Shown piece by piece: positions 1-9,641 of a stretch of 58,027 nt of DNA (position 1 is its first letter; every line of letters begins with the position of its first letter). This DNA is from Pseudomonadales bacterium (lineage in GTDB: Bacteria; Pseudomonadota; Gammaproteobacteria; Pseudomonadales; JANQJO01), in the NCBI GenBank assembly GCA_028281605.1, contig JANQJO010000100.1, positions 1 to 58,027 on the forward strand, written 5' to 3'. The position numbers were made by a program, and so were the translations under genes. The notes below the pieces were generated by a model. The model ran no database searches. It was not told the DNA's origin and saw only the letters and a list, made by a program, of their open reading frames with translations.

Positions 1-199
1 CTATGGGTAATAAAAATAACAAGCCTAAATGATAAGTAATCGCAAATCCTAACAAAATAAATACAGCTACTATACCTGCAAAATGTAGGCGGCGATTGAG
101 CCGATCACTGTGCTCACACACATAAAACGACCAAAATTCTTCAAAATTACGAAACTCGTTCAAACGGCTATACCTTTGATCAATATTATGATTTTCCAT
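1..199 (-). CDS. DUF962/Mpo1-like membrane protein (partial, 3' end outside window)
   Basis: The gene reads on the minus strand from an ATG at 199 and runs off the left edge, so only about 66 residues are visible. Residues ~24-36 read FYVCEHSDRLNRR followed by LHFAG, which matches the FYxxEHxNxxxRxLHxxG signature of the DUF962 (Mpo1/YGL010w-like) family of small membrane proteins. A hydrophobic stretch (IVAVFILLGFAITYHLGLLF) follows as a first membrane segment. I chose the ATG at 199 over the in-frame ATG at 208 because AGGAG lies nine bases before 199 but directly abuts 208. The family assignment rests on motif recall. In yeast the family member is a dioxygenase acting on 2-hydroxy fatty acids; the bacterial role is not established. 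Confidence 0.7.
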   Translation of the reverse strand, partial: MENHNIDQRYSRLNEFRNFEEFWSFYVCEHSDRLNRRLHFAGIVAVFILLGFAITYHLGLLFLLPI

Positions 200-214
200 A
201 ACGCTCATCTCCTA

Positions 215-1425
<1,211 letters not shown>

Positions 1426-1454
1426 TTATATCCTTACTTTGATTAAACAGCTTT

Positions 1455-1553
1455 GGAACGTGCGCGAAATAACTTTCACATTTATCACTTCTGAACTCGC
1501 TTTGCTCAAACACGCATCCGCTCTAAATGTTAAAGTTATTTCGTACACGTTCC
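1455..1553. repeat. Family-1 palindromic element, copy 1
   Basis: This 99-bp inverted repeat has ends GGAACG/CGTTCC. The arms GGAACGTGCGCGAAATAAC and GTTATTTCGTACACGTTCC enclose the shared loop with CTGAACTCGCTTTGCTC and GCATCCGCTC. It sits between yraN and diaA inside the operon. Its right edge abuts the yraN stop codon (TAG on the minus strand, 1556-1554). It is the only complete copy here without matching 3-bp flanks (TTT left, CTA right). The long stem could attenuate or stabilise the transcript; that is inference. Confidence 0.92.
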
Positions 1554-1943
1554 CTACCAAACATTTGCTTCAAATGCATTCTGAACCCACTGGATTTGTG
1601 AACTTTGCATCACACGGCTTTGATTGGGTTCAACCGCAATCACATCAAAACGAATCAGCACGTTGTCATATAAAAAACCGTGCTTTTGTAAAAAAAACTG
1701 TGCCGTTTTTATAATTTTACGTTGTTTAGAACGGGTCACTGCTTCTAATGGACAACCATGCTGATTTTGCCGACGATATTTCACTTCCACAAAAGCTAAC
1801 TCTTTACCATCTTGAATAATCAGGTCTATTTCACCAAGACGACAACTAAAATTACGATGTAAGATTTTAACTTTGCGATCAAGCAGATATTTTTCAGCTA
1901 GTTGTTCATAGATATTTCCTATCTTCTTATTTGAAGTTAACAT
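1554..1943 (-). CDS. yraN: YraN family protein (UPF0102), PD-(D/E)XK-like
   Basis: A 129-residue protein with the UPF0102 core: an N-terminal helix (GNIYEQLAEKYLL), then GEIDLIIQDGKELAFVEVKY, which supplies the E-D-ExK pattern of a PD-(D/E)XK nuclease fold. The SKQRKIIKTAQFFL helix follows. The family is predicted to be a Holliday-junction-resolvase-like nuclease, but its physiological role is not firmly known. It lies 29 bases downstream of lpoA in the conserved lpoA-yraN-diaA-dolP operon. Its last codons (NVW, stop TAG) touch a mobile palindromic repeat, so the C-terminus could have been altered slightly by insertion. Confidence 0.9.
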   Translation of the reverse strand: MLTSNKKIGNIYEQLAEKYLLDRKVKILHRNFSCRLGEIDLIIQDGKELAFVEVKYRRQNQHGCPLEAVTRSKQRKIIKTAQFFLQKHGFLYDNVLIRFDVIAVEPNQSRVMQSSQIQWVQNAFEANVW

Positions 1944-1972
1944 GAGGACGCTCTATAATAAAGTGTTTTGCT

Positions 1973-3997
1973 TTATAATGGACTTGCACTGGTATTATTT
2001 CCATCCTCAAAAGCACCTAAACCTGGCTCAATCCTTACTGGTTCACCTGTATCAAAAGTTGCCCATAGGCTATAACGCTCAATACGCTGACCGGGCCCCA
2101 TGCTCAACTGACCCGTTAAACCCTCCACAATGACCTCAGGTGTCTGGATCAATAACTCCAAACGAGGAAACAATTGGTATGCATCTATACCCAACGCGAA
2201 CAGACGTGGTAATCTCACAGTATCACGTGAAACCACATCCGTAAAAGCATGGTTGGGATCTAAAAACCAGGGAATGTCAGTAAATTCTATACCATTTAAG
2301 TCCTTATCTAAACCAGGATTATTTTTACCTGAAAAAATATGTGAAACTGAGAAAACTGGTAAATCACCAGCAAAATAAAAATTTAATGCCGGTTTAAGTT
2401 GGCGTGCTTGCTTAGCATTACCAAATACTACGATAAAATCCAGATCTTGACGTCGTCTCGGAACAAATTCAACAGAACGACCTAAAGTCTGACGAATGCG
2501 CCTATGTCTGGCTTCACTTTCATGCACATTCAGTAAATACTTGATGGTCTTTGAATAATCTTTGTTACCACCATAGCTGCTGGTAGCTCCTAACATCCCT
2601 CCCAGGTCGGTCCACTTATCACCAAAAGCTTTTAACATTCTATAACCCCAATCTGTATCAGGATAAACCACAGCACCAACATGATACCCCTCCATCGCCG
2701 CACGCTCAGCAATTTGTCGAGCTTCATCTTCGGCTGCTAAACCAAACTGTATTAAATTTGGTAGTGGTTCTGCTGGTGTTAAATACTGTGCCTCTGCTTT
2801 TTGCGCTGAAGGCTCTAATTGCGCTGAAGGCTCTAATTGCGCTGAAGGCTCTAACTTTTTTATTTTCTGGCCTGTTTGCTGGCCTGTTTGCTGAATTGAA
2901 GGTTCTACCCAATAATTTAGCGCTAAAGTTGGTACAGACAGTGTTTCCAGTCGACTTAATTCTCTCACACGGTCTTTTTCTAAAGGACCAATCACTACAG
3001 CTGCGCCTGCATCAACGGCTTGTTGATACAATGCTACAGTTTTTACAGTTGTGTCAGTGTCAATAATGAGTAACTCTGGAACCGATTGATTGCTGGCTAA
3101 AGCCGCATAATAACCCGCCAAAAAACCTCGTAAAACGGTTTTACCCGCTTCACCATAGCGTCCTTCACTAGGCAATAGTAAAGCCACTTGCTTAGGCTGA
3201 TTAATAACAGCTTTTTTTAGTAACTCTAAAGATACAGGCAAGTGCAAATGTGCTGGATGCTGAGGCCAACGGCTTAACCAAGCATCTATGGCTCGCACTT
3301 GTGCTTGTAAGCTATTAGTTTCTTGTTTACCCACCAAAGCAAGGTTAATCCAACCTTTTAGGTCTTCATGAGGGACCACATCTTTAAGCGCCATTAGCGT
3401 TGTGGTTGTGAGCCGACCTAAACTACGCCAAATAGCCTCATTGTTCTCTGCAATTTCCCGTTCTGAGGGCAACTGAGGACCCAGCATAACTCGCTCACGT
3501 GCACTAGCTAAATATTGGCCCGCATTTTCGTGCGCCAGGGCTCTTAACCGCTTTATTTTAATTTGCTCAGCAACTCGAGCAGAACCAATAATATCAAATA
3601 AATCATAGCGGTTTGTAGTTAACACTGATACGGCTTCTTGTGCTTTATTATCTGCTAAGGCCAACTCTGCCATTGCTATGATATAAAGAGGCTTTATCGC
3701 AGCTGGCAATTGCTTAAAATTAACTTCAGCTAGCAAGCTAGCGGCTGTTTCTATATCAGGATCAGATTGCCTAACATAAGCAACTACAGCCTTTAATAAC
3801 CACTGACTTTGTTTTAACCCAGAGCTTTTCCTAGCTCTGGCCAACAACTGTCGAGCCGTTAAAGGCTCAGCACCAGCAGGCAAAATCGCTTGTGGCATAG
3901 GTCTAACATCAGCATTGCGTATATCTGCGCTAGGCTGACAACCACCTAGCATTAAAACAATAAGAAAAAATAAAAATGCTCTTAAACTACATATCAT
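1973..3997 (-). CDS. lpoA: Penicillin-binding protein activator LpoA
   Basis: An outer-membrane lipoprotein of 674 residues that activates the class A peptidoglycan synthase PBP1A. The signal peptide ends in LGGC (Cys ~20). The N-terminal half is helical and TPR-like (about 40-250). The C-terminal half is a periplasmic-binding-protein fold beginning VALLLPSEGRYGEAGKTVLRGF (PF04348 family). I chose the ATG at 3997; the TTG two codons upstream is less likely. Residues ~365-400 are a low-complexity linker of duplicated QTGQ and triplicated LEPSAQ units. It heads the minus-strand operon and is divergent from rsmI, as in many gammaproteobacteria. Confidence 0.92.
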   Translation of the reverse strand: MICSLRAFLFFLIVLMLGGCQPSADIRNADVRPMPQAILPAGAEPLTARQLLARARKSSGLKQSQWLLKAVVAYVRQSDPDIETAASLLAEVNFKQLPAAIKPLYIIAMAELALADNKAQEAVSVLTTNRYDLFDIIGSARVAEQIKIKRLRALAHENAGQYLASARERVMLGPQLPSEREIAENNEAIWRSLGRLTTTTLMALKDVVPHEDLKGWINLALVGKQETNSLQAQVRAIDAWLSRWPQHPAHLHLPVSLELLKKAVINQPKQVALLLPSEGRYGEAGKTVLRGFLAGYYAALASNQSVPELLIIDTDTTVKTVALYQQAVDAGAAVVIGPLEKDRVRELSRLETLSVPTLALNYWVEPSIQQTGQQTGQKIKKLEPSAQLEPSAQLEPSAQKAEAQYLTPAEPLPNLIQFGLAAEDEARQIAERAAMEGYHVGAVVYPDTDWGYRMLKAFGDKWTDLGGMLGATSSYGGNKDYSKTIKYLLNVHESEARHRRIRQTLGRSVEFVPRRRQDLDFIVVFGNAKQARQLKPALNFYFAGDLPVFSVSHIFSGKNNPGLDKDLNGIEFTDIPWFLDPNHAFTDVVSRDTVRLPRLFALGIDAYQLFPRLELLIQTPEVIVEGLTGQLSMGPGQRIERYSLWATFDTGEPVRIEPGLGAFEDGNNTSASPL
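2801..2890. repeat. Tandem repeats inside lpoA (3 x 18 bp and 2 x 12 bp)
   Basis: Three identical 18-bp units (TTGCGCTGAAGGCTCTAA) run from 2801 to 2854, and two 12-bp units (CTGGCCTGTTTG) from 2867 to 2890. In the encoded protein they are three LEPSAQ repeats and two QTGQ repeats, in the middle of the C-terminal half of LpoA. Both unit lengths keep frame. Perfect identity suggests recent slippage. Confidence 0.95.
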
Positions 3998-4122
3998 AAT
4001 CAACTTAACACCACCAATGATTGCTATTAAGTGTTCACTGCTAATACAATACTACCGAGTAATCGTGTTCATAAAAACCGTATTTTAAGAAATTAAGCCG
4101 CTATGGTATCATAAAAAAGCTA

Positions 4123-4965
4123 ATGGTAATGAATTCGGGAAAGTTGTATGTTATATCAACACCTATAGGTCATCTGGGTGACATCACCTTGCGCGCCATC
4201 GAAATCTTACAGGATGTCGACTTGATTTTAGCGGAAGACACGCGTCATAGTCACAAGCTCATGAAACACTACAATATAAGCACACACCTTCACTCTTTTC
4301 ACGAACACAACGAAAAAAAGCTGCTACCTCAATGCCTGGCGTGGCTTGAAGCAGGCAAAAATCTTGCGCTGATCTCAGATGCTGGCACCCCTTTAATCAG
4401 CGACCCTGGGTTCTCTTTGATACGTGCTGTCGCTGACGCTCAATATACAATTTTACCTATTCCTGGCCCATCTGCTTTTGTTGCAGCTCTCAGTGTCTCA
4501 GGTTTGCCTGTGCATGACATTAGATTTTTAGGTTTTCTGCCAGCAAAAGCAGTTGCACGCAATAAGTTGATTACCTCACTTAAAGACAGTAACAGCACCT
4601 TGATTTTCTACGAATCTCCACACCGACTGTTGGATACTTTAACCGATTTAGAACGCATCCTAGGAAAAGATAGACAAACTGTTCTAGCCCATGAAATGAC
4701 AAAAACCCATGAGTCTTTTCAGCGTGGCAGGCTTGAGCAGTGTCGAGCAGCTTTACAAAGCCAAGCACACAATCCTAAGGGTGAGTGGGTTATTTTAATC
4801 GCTGCTCAGTCTAAACCTTCCTCTAATCAAGTCAATATAAGCCTTGAAGCAGAAGCATTATTGGCATTACTTAAACCTCATGTCTCCACTAAAATTGCTG
4901 CGCAAATTGCATCAGATTACCTTGGGGGTAGCAAAAGAGTTTACTATAATTTTTTACTCAATTAA
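4123..4965 (+). CDS. rsmI: 16S rRNA 2'-O-ribose C1402 methyltransferase RsmI
   Basis: This 280-residue protein has the tetrapyrrole-methylase fold of RsmI: LYVISTPIGHLGDITLRA near the N-terminus, AEDTRHS, LISDAGTPLISDPG and IPGPSAFVAAL, all hallmarks of the family. The FYESPHRLLDTL and KTHESFQRG motifs follow. RsmI uses S-adenosylmethionine to methylate the ribose of C1402 in 16S rRNA. It is divergent from lpoA, the classic arrangement. Two ATGs are possible, 4123 and 4129; neither has a clear Shine-Dalgarno, so the exact start is open by two residues. A family-1 palindromic repeat lies 33 bases after the stop. Confidence 0.93.
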   Translation: MVMNSGKLYVISTPIGHLGDITLRAIEILQDVDLILAEDTRHSHKLMKHYNISTHLHSFHEHNEKKLLPQCLAWLEAGKNLALISDAGTPLISDPGFSLIRAVADAQYTILPIPGPSAFVAALSVSGLPVHDIRFLGFLPAKAVARNKLITSLKDSNSTLIFYESPHRLLDTLTDLERILGKDRQTVLAHEMTKTHESFQRGRLEQCRAALQSQAHNPKGEWVILIAAQSKPSSNQVNISLEAEALLALLKPHVSTKIAAQIASDYLGGSKRVYYNFLLN

Positions 4966-4998
4966 AATAATTTTTGTTTGTATGAAGCGTCTCTCTAG

Positions 4999-5097
4999 GG
5001 AATGGTCACGAAATAACTTTAACATTTGGGGCGGATGTTTGTCTGAGCGAAGCGAGTTCAGCAGCGGAAAATGTTAAAGTTATTTCGTGACCATTCC
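4999..5097. repeat. Family-1 palindromic element, copy 2
   Basis: A 99-bp inverted repeat with arms starting GGAATGGTCACGAAATAAC and a loop containing GAGCGAAGCGAGTTCAG, in the orientation opposite to copy 1. It is flanked by a perfect 3-bp duplication, TAG at 4996-4998 and 5098-5100. It lies between the convergent ends of rsmI and the Ig-repeat gene, where a hairpin could act as a bidirectional terminator. Confidence 0.94.
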
Positions 5098-5232
5098 TAG
5101 TCGACTGTTTTATCTATTATTTTATTTTTCGAGCTGAACTGATGAAAAAAATGATGAGAACAAACACACAAGCCCAGAAAAAACATAAAAGTTAATAGCT
5201 GCTTTCTCAGAAATATAACCGCTGAAAGTTAA

Positions 5233-7614
5233 TTATTTTATATAAGTGATATAAATCGAATAGCGCACATCAGACACAGTACTACTGCCAAACTCACTAG
5301 GCATATTGTCGTCAGCCTGAGCATTCCACGTTACGTTCGCATCGGCTCGCCCTGGCGCACTCTCTGCAAAAGCAATACCTGGATTGATTTCATAAACCCA
5401 AGCTACCCATATAGGTGTCTCGGCAGCCACTTCCACCACATTTTCCAATTCAACCGTCTGCCATCCATCTTGATCACTAACAGCCGTCACAGCCGTTTTT
5501 GCCAACAACGCACCCGGCACACCACCATTGTCGGCGTACACTCCCAAAACAAAACTACCCGTACCAGCCTTATGGTACATAGTAATACTACTCACAGTCC
5601 CAGCCTCAGGCATGGTAAAAGGCATGGCACGCCTATCCGGTGCATTCGTAATACCTCCTAAAATGCTGGTTTCACCCAGATCAGCTGTATTGAGTTCATT
5701 CATCGCATTAACTTCAATGCTCATCGTTGCCATTGCATTGGCTTGTCCATCACTGACCTCCACTGTAAAAATATTCGTACCTAAATCTACTTCTAAGGGC
5801 GTGCCACTCAGTGCACCTTCAACCGCTACCGACAACCACTGCGGTCCAGCAACCTTGCTAAAGGTCAGAGGATCAGCATCAGCATCATTGGCATGAGCCG
5901 CTAAGCTAACACCACTGTAAGCTTCCCCAACAGTTGCAGCGTCCTGGACAATCGGGTCCATATCAAATACTGGAGGCATGTTATTATTGTTATCATTAAC
6001 ACCAGATCTATAACTGGCGTAAATTGAATAACGCAGATCTACTACTGTACTACCCCCAAAACTACTGGGCATATTATCACCTTGAGCATCCCAAACCACA
6101 TTCGCATCAGCTCGTCCTGGGCTGCCTTCAGCAAAAGCAATACCAGGATTAATCTCATAAATCCACGCCAACCATATCGGCATTTGCGCAACGACCTCCA
6201 CAGCACTTTCCAACTCAATGGTTTGCCAACCGGCAACATCACTAACTGCTGTCACAGGAGTTTTGCCTAACAAAGCACCTGGAAAACCTGCATCATCCGC
6301 ATATACAGCCAGCTGCATGTTACCATTGCCTGCCATATGATACATGGTCACACTTATTAATTGACCTGCTTTGGACGTCATAAACGGCATGGCTCGCCTG
6401 TCTGAAGCCACCGTCATATCTGGTAAGATATTAGTTTCACCCACTGCCTCTATATTATCAGGAACAGGATCAGGTACATTAACAGCAGGATTCACCAAAA
6501 TATTCAGCACAGCTGTTGCCATCGCCTGTCCATCACTGACCACAACCGTAAACGTATTAACACCGACATCAGCTACTAAGGGTGTGCCCGTTAAAGCTCC
6601 ATCATCTGCCACTGATAACCAGGCCGCCCCTGCCACTTTACTAAAAACCAAGGTATCTGCATCCGCATCACTGGCATCACCTTGCAAAGTCGCACTGTAA
6701 GGAAGGTCTTGGGTGGCAGCATCTTTGACAATCGGATCAACAACAAACACTGGTGCTGTATTATTATTTGCTTCATTGACTACAATAGTCAACATCGCTG
6801 TTGCTACAGCTTGACCATCACTAACCTCTATACTAAAAGTATTCAAGCCAAGATCTTCAACTGCAGGAATACCACTTAAAACACCATCAGATTCTATCAA
6901 TAACCAACTTGGACCAGCTACTTTGCTAAAAGTTAAATTATCATCATCTGCATCTATAACATCAGCTGCCAACGTAGCTGTATAAGCCAACCCCTGCGTC
7001 GCCTCAGGTTTAACAACAGGATTGGCTTTAAATTCGGGTGGATTGTTAATATCAACTGGAATATACTCTGCATAAATTGAGTAGCGCCATTTCGAAGTTG
7101 TACTATGACCAAAGTCATCGGGCATGTTATCAGCACCCTGCCGCCAAACTTCATTCACCGTAGCACGCCCAGGCAACCCTTCACCATAAACAATACCTGG
7201 ATTGTTATCATACACCCAAGCCAACCAGATTCGTGTTCCTGCAAAAACACTGGCTTTTGTTTGTAAGGCAGCTCTTTGCCAACCTGCAACACCACTGACG
7301 GCAATTGTATCGGTTTTCGCTAATAACTTACCCGGTAAGCCTTTTTTATCATTATAAACCGCCAAGATCATTCTACCGTTACCAGCAAGATGGTACATAC
7401 TAACATGTGTTATTTCACCATCTTCCGGCATAGAAAAAGGCATAGCACGACGACTGTCGCTAGCAATCGTATGCGGCATCACCTCAGTAACACCCACAGA
7501 TTTTGTCTCACTCGACACTTGTTCATGTTCAGCAATCGCAAAAGGTAAATAGAGACAGCAATATAATACAAATAAATTCAAGAGATAAAAGATATTTTTT
7601 ATGTAATAAGACAT
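5233..7614 (-). CDS. Secreted protein with alternating Ig-like and unnamed repeat domains
   Basis: A 793-residue protein with an N-terminal hydrophobic signal sequence ending near LPFAIAEHEQ. It carries three copies of a ~140-residue module (A) starting DRRAMPF and containing a YHxAGxGxxxLxVY core, an IWLAWxYExNPGI segment and a terminal RYSIY strand, at about residues 45-185, 395-545 and 645-793. Between them are Ig-like putative-Ig (He_PIG/cadherin-like) domains with PxWLxxxxxGxLxGxP and VSDGQA: two after the first A and one after the second. I do not recognise module A by name. The architecture suggests an extracellular carbohydrate-binding or adhesive protein (inference). No sorting signal or transmembrane anchor is visible at the C-terminus. 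Confidence 0.8.
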   Translation of the reverse strand: MSYYIKNIFYLLNLFVLYCCLYLPFAIAEHEQVSSETKSVGVTEVMPHTIASDSRRAMPFSMPEDGEITHVSMYHLAGNGRMILAVYNDKKGLPGKLLAKTDTIAVSGVAGWQRAALQTKASVFAGTRIWLAWVYDNNPGIVYGEGLPGRATVNEVWRQGADNMPDDFGHSTTSKWRYSIYAEYIPVDINNPPEFKANPVVKPEATQGLAYTATLAADVIDADDDNLTFSKVAGPSWLLIESDGVLSGIPAVEDLGLNTFSIEVSDGQAVATAMLTIVVNEANNNTAPVFVVDPIVKDAATQDLPYSATLQGDASDADADTLVFSKVAGAAWLSVADDGALTGTPLVADVGVNTFTVVVSDGQAMATAVLNILVNPAVNVPDPVPDNIEAVGETNILPDMTVASDRRAMPFMTSKAGQLISVTMYHMAGNGNMQLAVYADDAGFPGALLGKTPVTAVSDVAGWQTIELESAVEVVAQMPIWLAWIYEINPGIAFAEGSPGRADANVVWDAQGDNMPSSFGGSTVVDLRYSIYASYRSGVNDNNNNMPPVFDMDPIVQDAATVGEAYSGVSLAAHANDADADPLTFSKVAGPQWLSVAVEGALSGTPLEVDLGTNIFTVEVSDGQANAMATMSIEVNAMNELNTADLGETSILGGITNAPDRRAMPFTMPEAGTVSSITMYHKAGTGSFVLGVYADNGGVPGALLAKTAVTAVSDQDGWQTVELENVVEVAAETPIWVAWVYEINPGIAFAESAPGRADANVTWNAQADDNMPSEFGSSTVSDVRYSIYITYIK

Positions 7615-7829
7615 ACGCTACTATCCAATTTTACCAATTTTAATTTTTATCATTACTTCAAGTAGATATTCCTTTAAACCAATCAAATTATTACGAAACT
7701 TCAGACAGGCACTCAAAATTCTGTAGACCAGTTTGGCACAGCAAATTTTGAGCATCAATTAGAAACAGCGGGGTTTTTACACAAGTACAACAAAAGCCCA
7801 CTTAGACCGAGACAGGTCAATATAAATTA

Positions 7830-9092
7830 CTAAAAACCCTTAATTGTCCCATCAGGCCAACGACGTACAGCCAAGCAAGCATTGGTTCCACCAAAGCCAA
7901 AAGAATTTGATAATGCTACCTGTATTGACATTGGTCGTGCTTGGTTAGGCACGAAGTCAAGGTCACAACCTTGACCACACTGCTGCAAATTCAAAGTTGG
8001 GGGGGCTACTTGATGTATCAAAGCCAAAACGGTAACCGCAGCTTCTACAGCACCAGCTGCCCCCAGCATATGACCTAACATGGATTTAGTCGAACTGATC
8101 GGAACAGCCGATGCCTTATCACCAAACAAGGCCTTTACGGCCAATACCTCGGCCAAATCCCCCAACACCGTCGAAGTACCGTGTGCATTAATGTAGTCAA
8201 CCTGCCCAGGGCCAATTCCTGCGTCACTCAAAGCATTGGCCATAGCCAAACAGGCACCTTCACCTGATTTCAGTGGAGCTGTAACATGGTGCGCATCACT
8301 GCTCATACCAAAACCTGCAATTTCAGCATAAATACGAGTGCCACGCGCTTGAGCATGCTCCAACGATTCTAACACCAGAATACCCGCACCGTCAGACAAT
8401 ACAAAACCATCACGATCTTGATCCCAAGGACGACTGGCTGCTTGTGGATCGTCATTGCGCGTAGACAATGCTCTGGCTGCAGCAAAGCCAGCCATCCCCA
8501 AACAGGCAGAACCTTTTTCAGCACCGCCGGCCAAAGCTATATCAATATCTCCAGATGCAATCAGCCGAGCCGCCATACCAATACTGTGTGTCCCAGAAGT
8601 GCACGCCGTAGACAAACAGAGACTAGGCCCCATAGCACCGAACAAAATCGACAGATGCCCAGCCGCAAGATTCGTGATACTACCAGGAACAAAAAAAGGA
8701 GATAGCCGTTTTGGCCCCTTTTCCAGCAACAGCTCATGTTGCTGTTCAATGGTGCCAATGCCACCAATGCCAGAACCAACGCAAACACCAAAGCGCGCTG
8801 GCTTGACTATATTTACATCAAGATTAGCATCAGAAACCGCTTGGTATGCTGAAGCAATAGCGTATTGAATAAAAGGGTCAACACGGCGGACTTCCTTTGC
8901 CGACATAAATTCAACAGGATCGAAATTACGCACAATCCCTGCAAAACGCACGGGAAGCTTGCTGGCATCATACTCCGTAATTGGCACAACACCACTGCGA
9001 CTGGCCATTAAGGCTTGCCAAAGCTCATCAAGACCGCATCCAAGTGGTGTAACCAAACCCATACCTGTAACAACAACTCTACGACCTCTCAT
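7830..9092 (-). CDS. fabF: 3-oxoacyl-[acyl-carrier-protein] synthase II
   Basis: A 420-residue thiolase-fold condensing enzyme that extends acyl-ACP with malonyl-ACP in type II fatty acid synthesis. The N-terminal RRVVVTGMGLVTPLG is typical. The catalytic triad is visible: the nucleophile Cys in LSTACTSGTHSIGMA, His in NAHGTSTVLGD and His in KSMLGHMLGAAGA. The C-terminal SNSFGFGGTNACL motif is complete. It lies downstream of acpP, the common acpP-fabF order, about 100 bases away. Length and motifs fit FabF rather than FabB. No other fab genes are in the window. Confidence 0.95.
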   Translation of the reverse strand: MRGRRVVVTGMGLVTPLGCGLDELWQALMASRSGVVPITEYDASKLPVRFAGIVRNFDPVEFMSAKEVRRVDPFIQYAIASAYQAVSDANLDVNIVKPARFGVCVGSGIGGIGTIEQQHELLLEKGPKRLSPFFVPGSITNLAAGHLSILFGAMGPSLCLSTACTSGTHSIGMAARLIASGDIDIALAGGAEKGSACLGMAGFAAARALSTRNDDPQAASRPWDQDRDGFVLSDGAGILVLESLEHAQARGTRIYAEIAGFGMSSDAHHVTAPLKSGEGACLAMANALSDAGIGPGQVDYINAHGTSTVLGDLAEVLAVKALFGDKASAVPISSTKSMLGHMLGAAGAVEAAVTVLALIHQVAPPTLNLQQCGQGCDLDFVPNQARPMSIQVALSNSFGFGGTNACLAVRRWPDGTIKGF

Positions 9093-9193
9093 ACGCTATA
9101 CAAAATATGGCAACAATTAAAATTGATAAGATAAAGTAAAGATATAGGTTCAGATTCAAGCAATAACATCAGAACTCAACTATGTCTGCATGA

Positions 9194-9427
9194 CTACTGG
9201 TGGGCATATATATAATCTATTGCTTCTTGTACTTTTGTAATCTTTTCTGCATCCTCATCAGGAATTTCCGTCTCAAACTCTTCTTCAAGCGCCATTACCA
9301 GCTCAACTGTATCCAAAGAATCAGCACCCAGATCTTCTACAAAGGACGCTTCTGGTTTGACCTCTTCTAACTTTACCCCTAGCTGTTCAGCAACAATTTT
9401 TTTAACTCGCTCTTCAACTGTACTCAT
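9194..9427 (-). CDS. acpP: Acyl carrier protein
   Basis: A 77-residue acidic protein. Residues [20 protein letters not shown] contain the DSL motif whose serine takes the 4'-phosphopantetheine arm. I start it at the ATG at 9427 ([12 protein letters not shown]), which gives the usual ACP length; an in-frame GTG at 9439 would add four residues and has no better ribosome site. The neighbour fabF uses ACP as its substrate carrier. A TATAAT-like -10 (9541-9546, minus) and a near-perfect palindrome lie upstream, so the gene probably has its own promoter. Confidence 0.96.
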   Translation of the reverse strand: MSTVEERVKKIVAEQLGVKLEEVKPEASFVEDLGADSLDTVELVMALEEEFETEIPDEDAEKITKVQEAIDYIYAHQ

Positions 9428-9552
9428 GTACCTAAGCACTCCATCGATAAAATATAAAACTAAACAGGCGCTAGTTTATAAATACAATTCCATAAAGGCA
9501 AGCACCAGTGTTGCTCCAATGTTAATATGAATAAACAAAGATTATAAATTGA

Positions 9553-9575
9553 TATCAAAAAGATATCTTTTGATA
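9553..9575. promoter_or_regulatory. 23-bp palindrome upstream of acpP (possible operator)
   Basis: TATCAAAA and TTTTGATA flank a central GATATC; the 23 bases are self-complementary apart from one extra A. It lies about 125 bases upstream of the acpP start and just upstream of a minus-strand TATAAT at 9541-9546. The position suits a regulator binding site near the -35 region. The regulator is unknown, and the AT-rich context lowers confidence. Confidence 0.4.
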
Positions 9576-9641
9576 AAATTCAGATACCTGAGGTTTTTCC
9601 CTCAACATAGCAAGAAAAAACGTTTTATTTTTGACCAGACT

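Noticed and set aside
1439..1714. ORF through repeat copy 1 as an independent gene
   Set aside because: The frame is open because the repeat family keeps an open frame; the rest is antisense to yraN.
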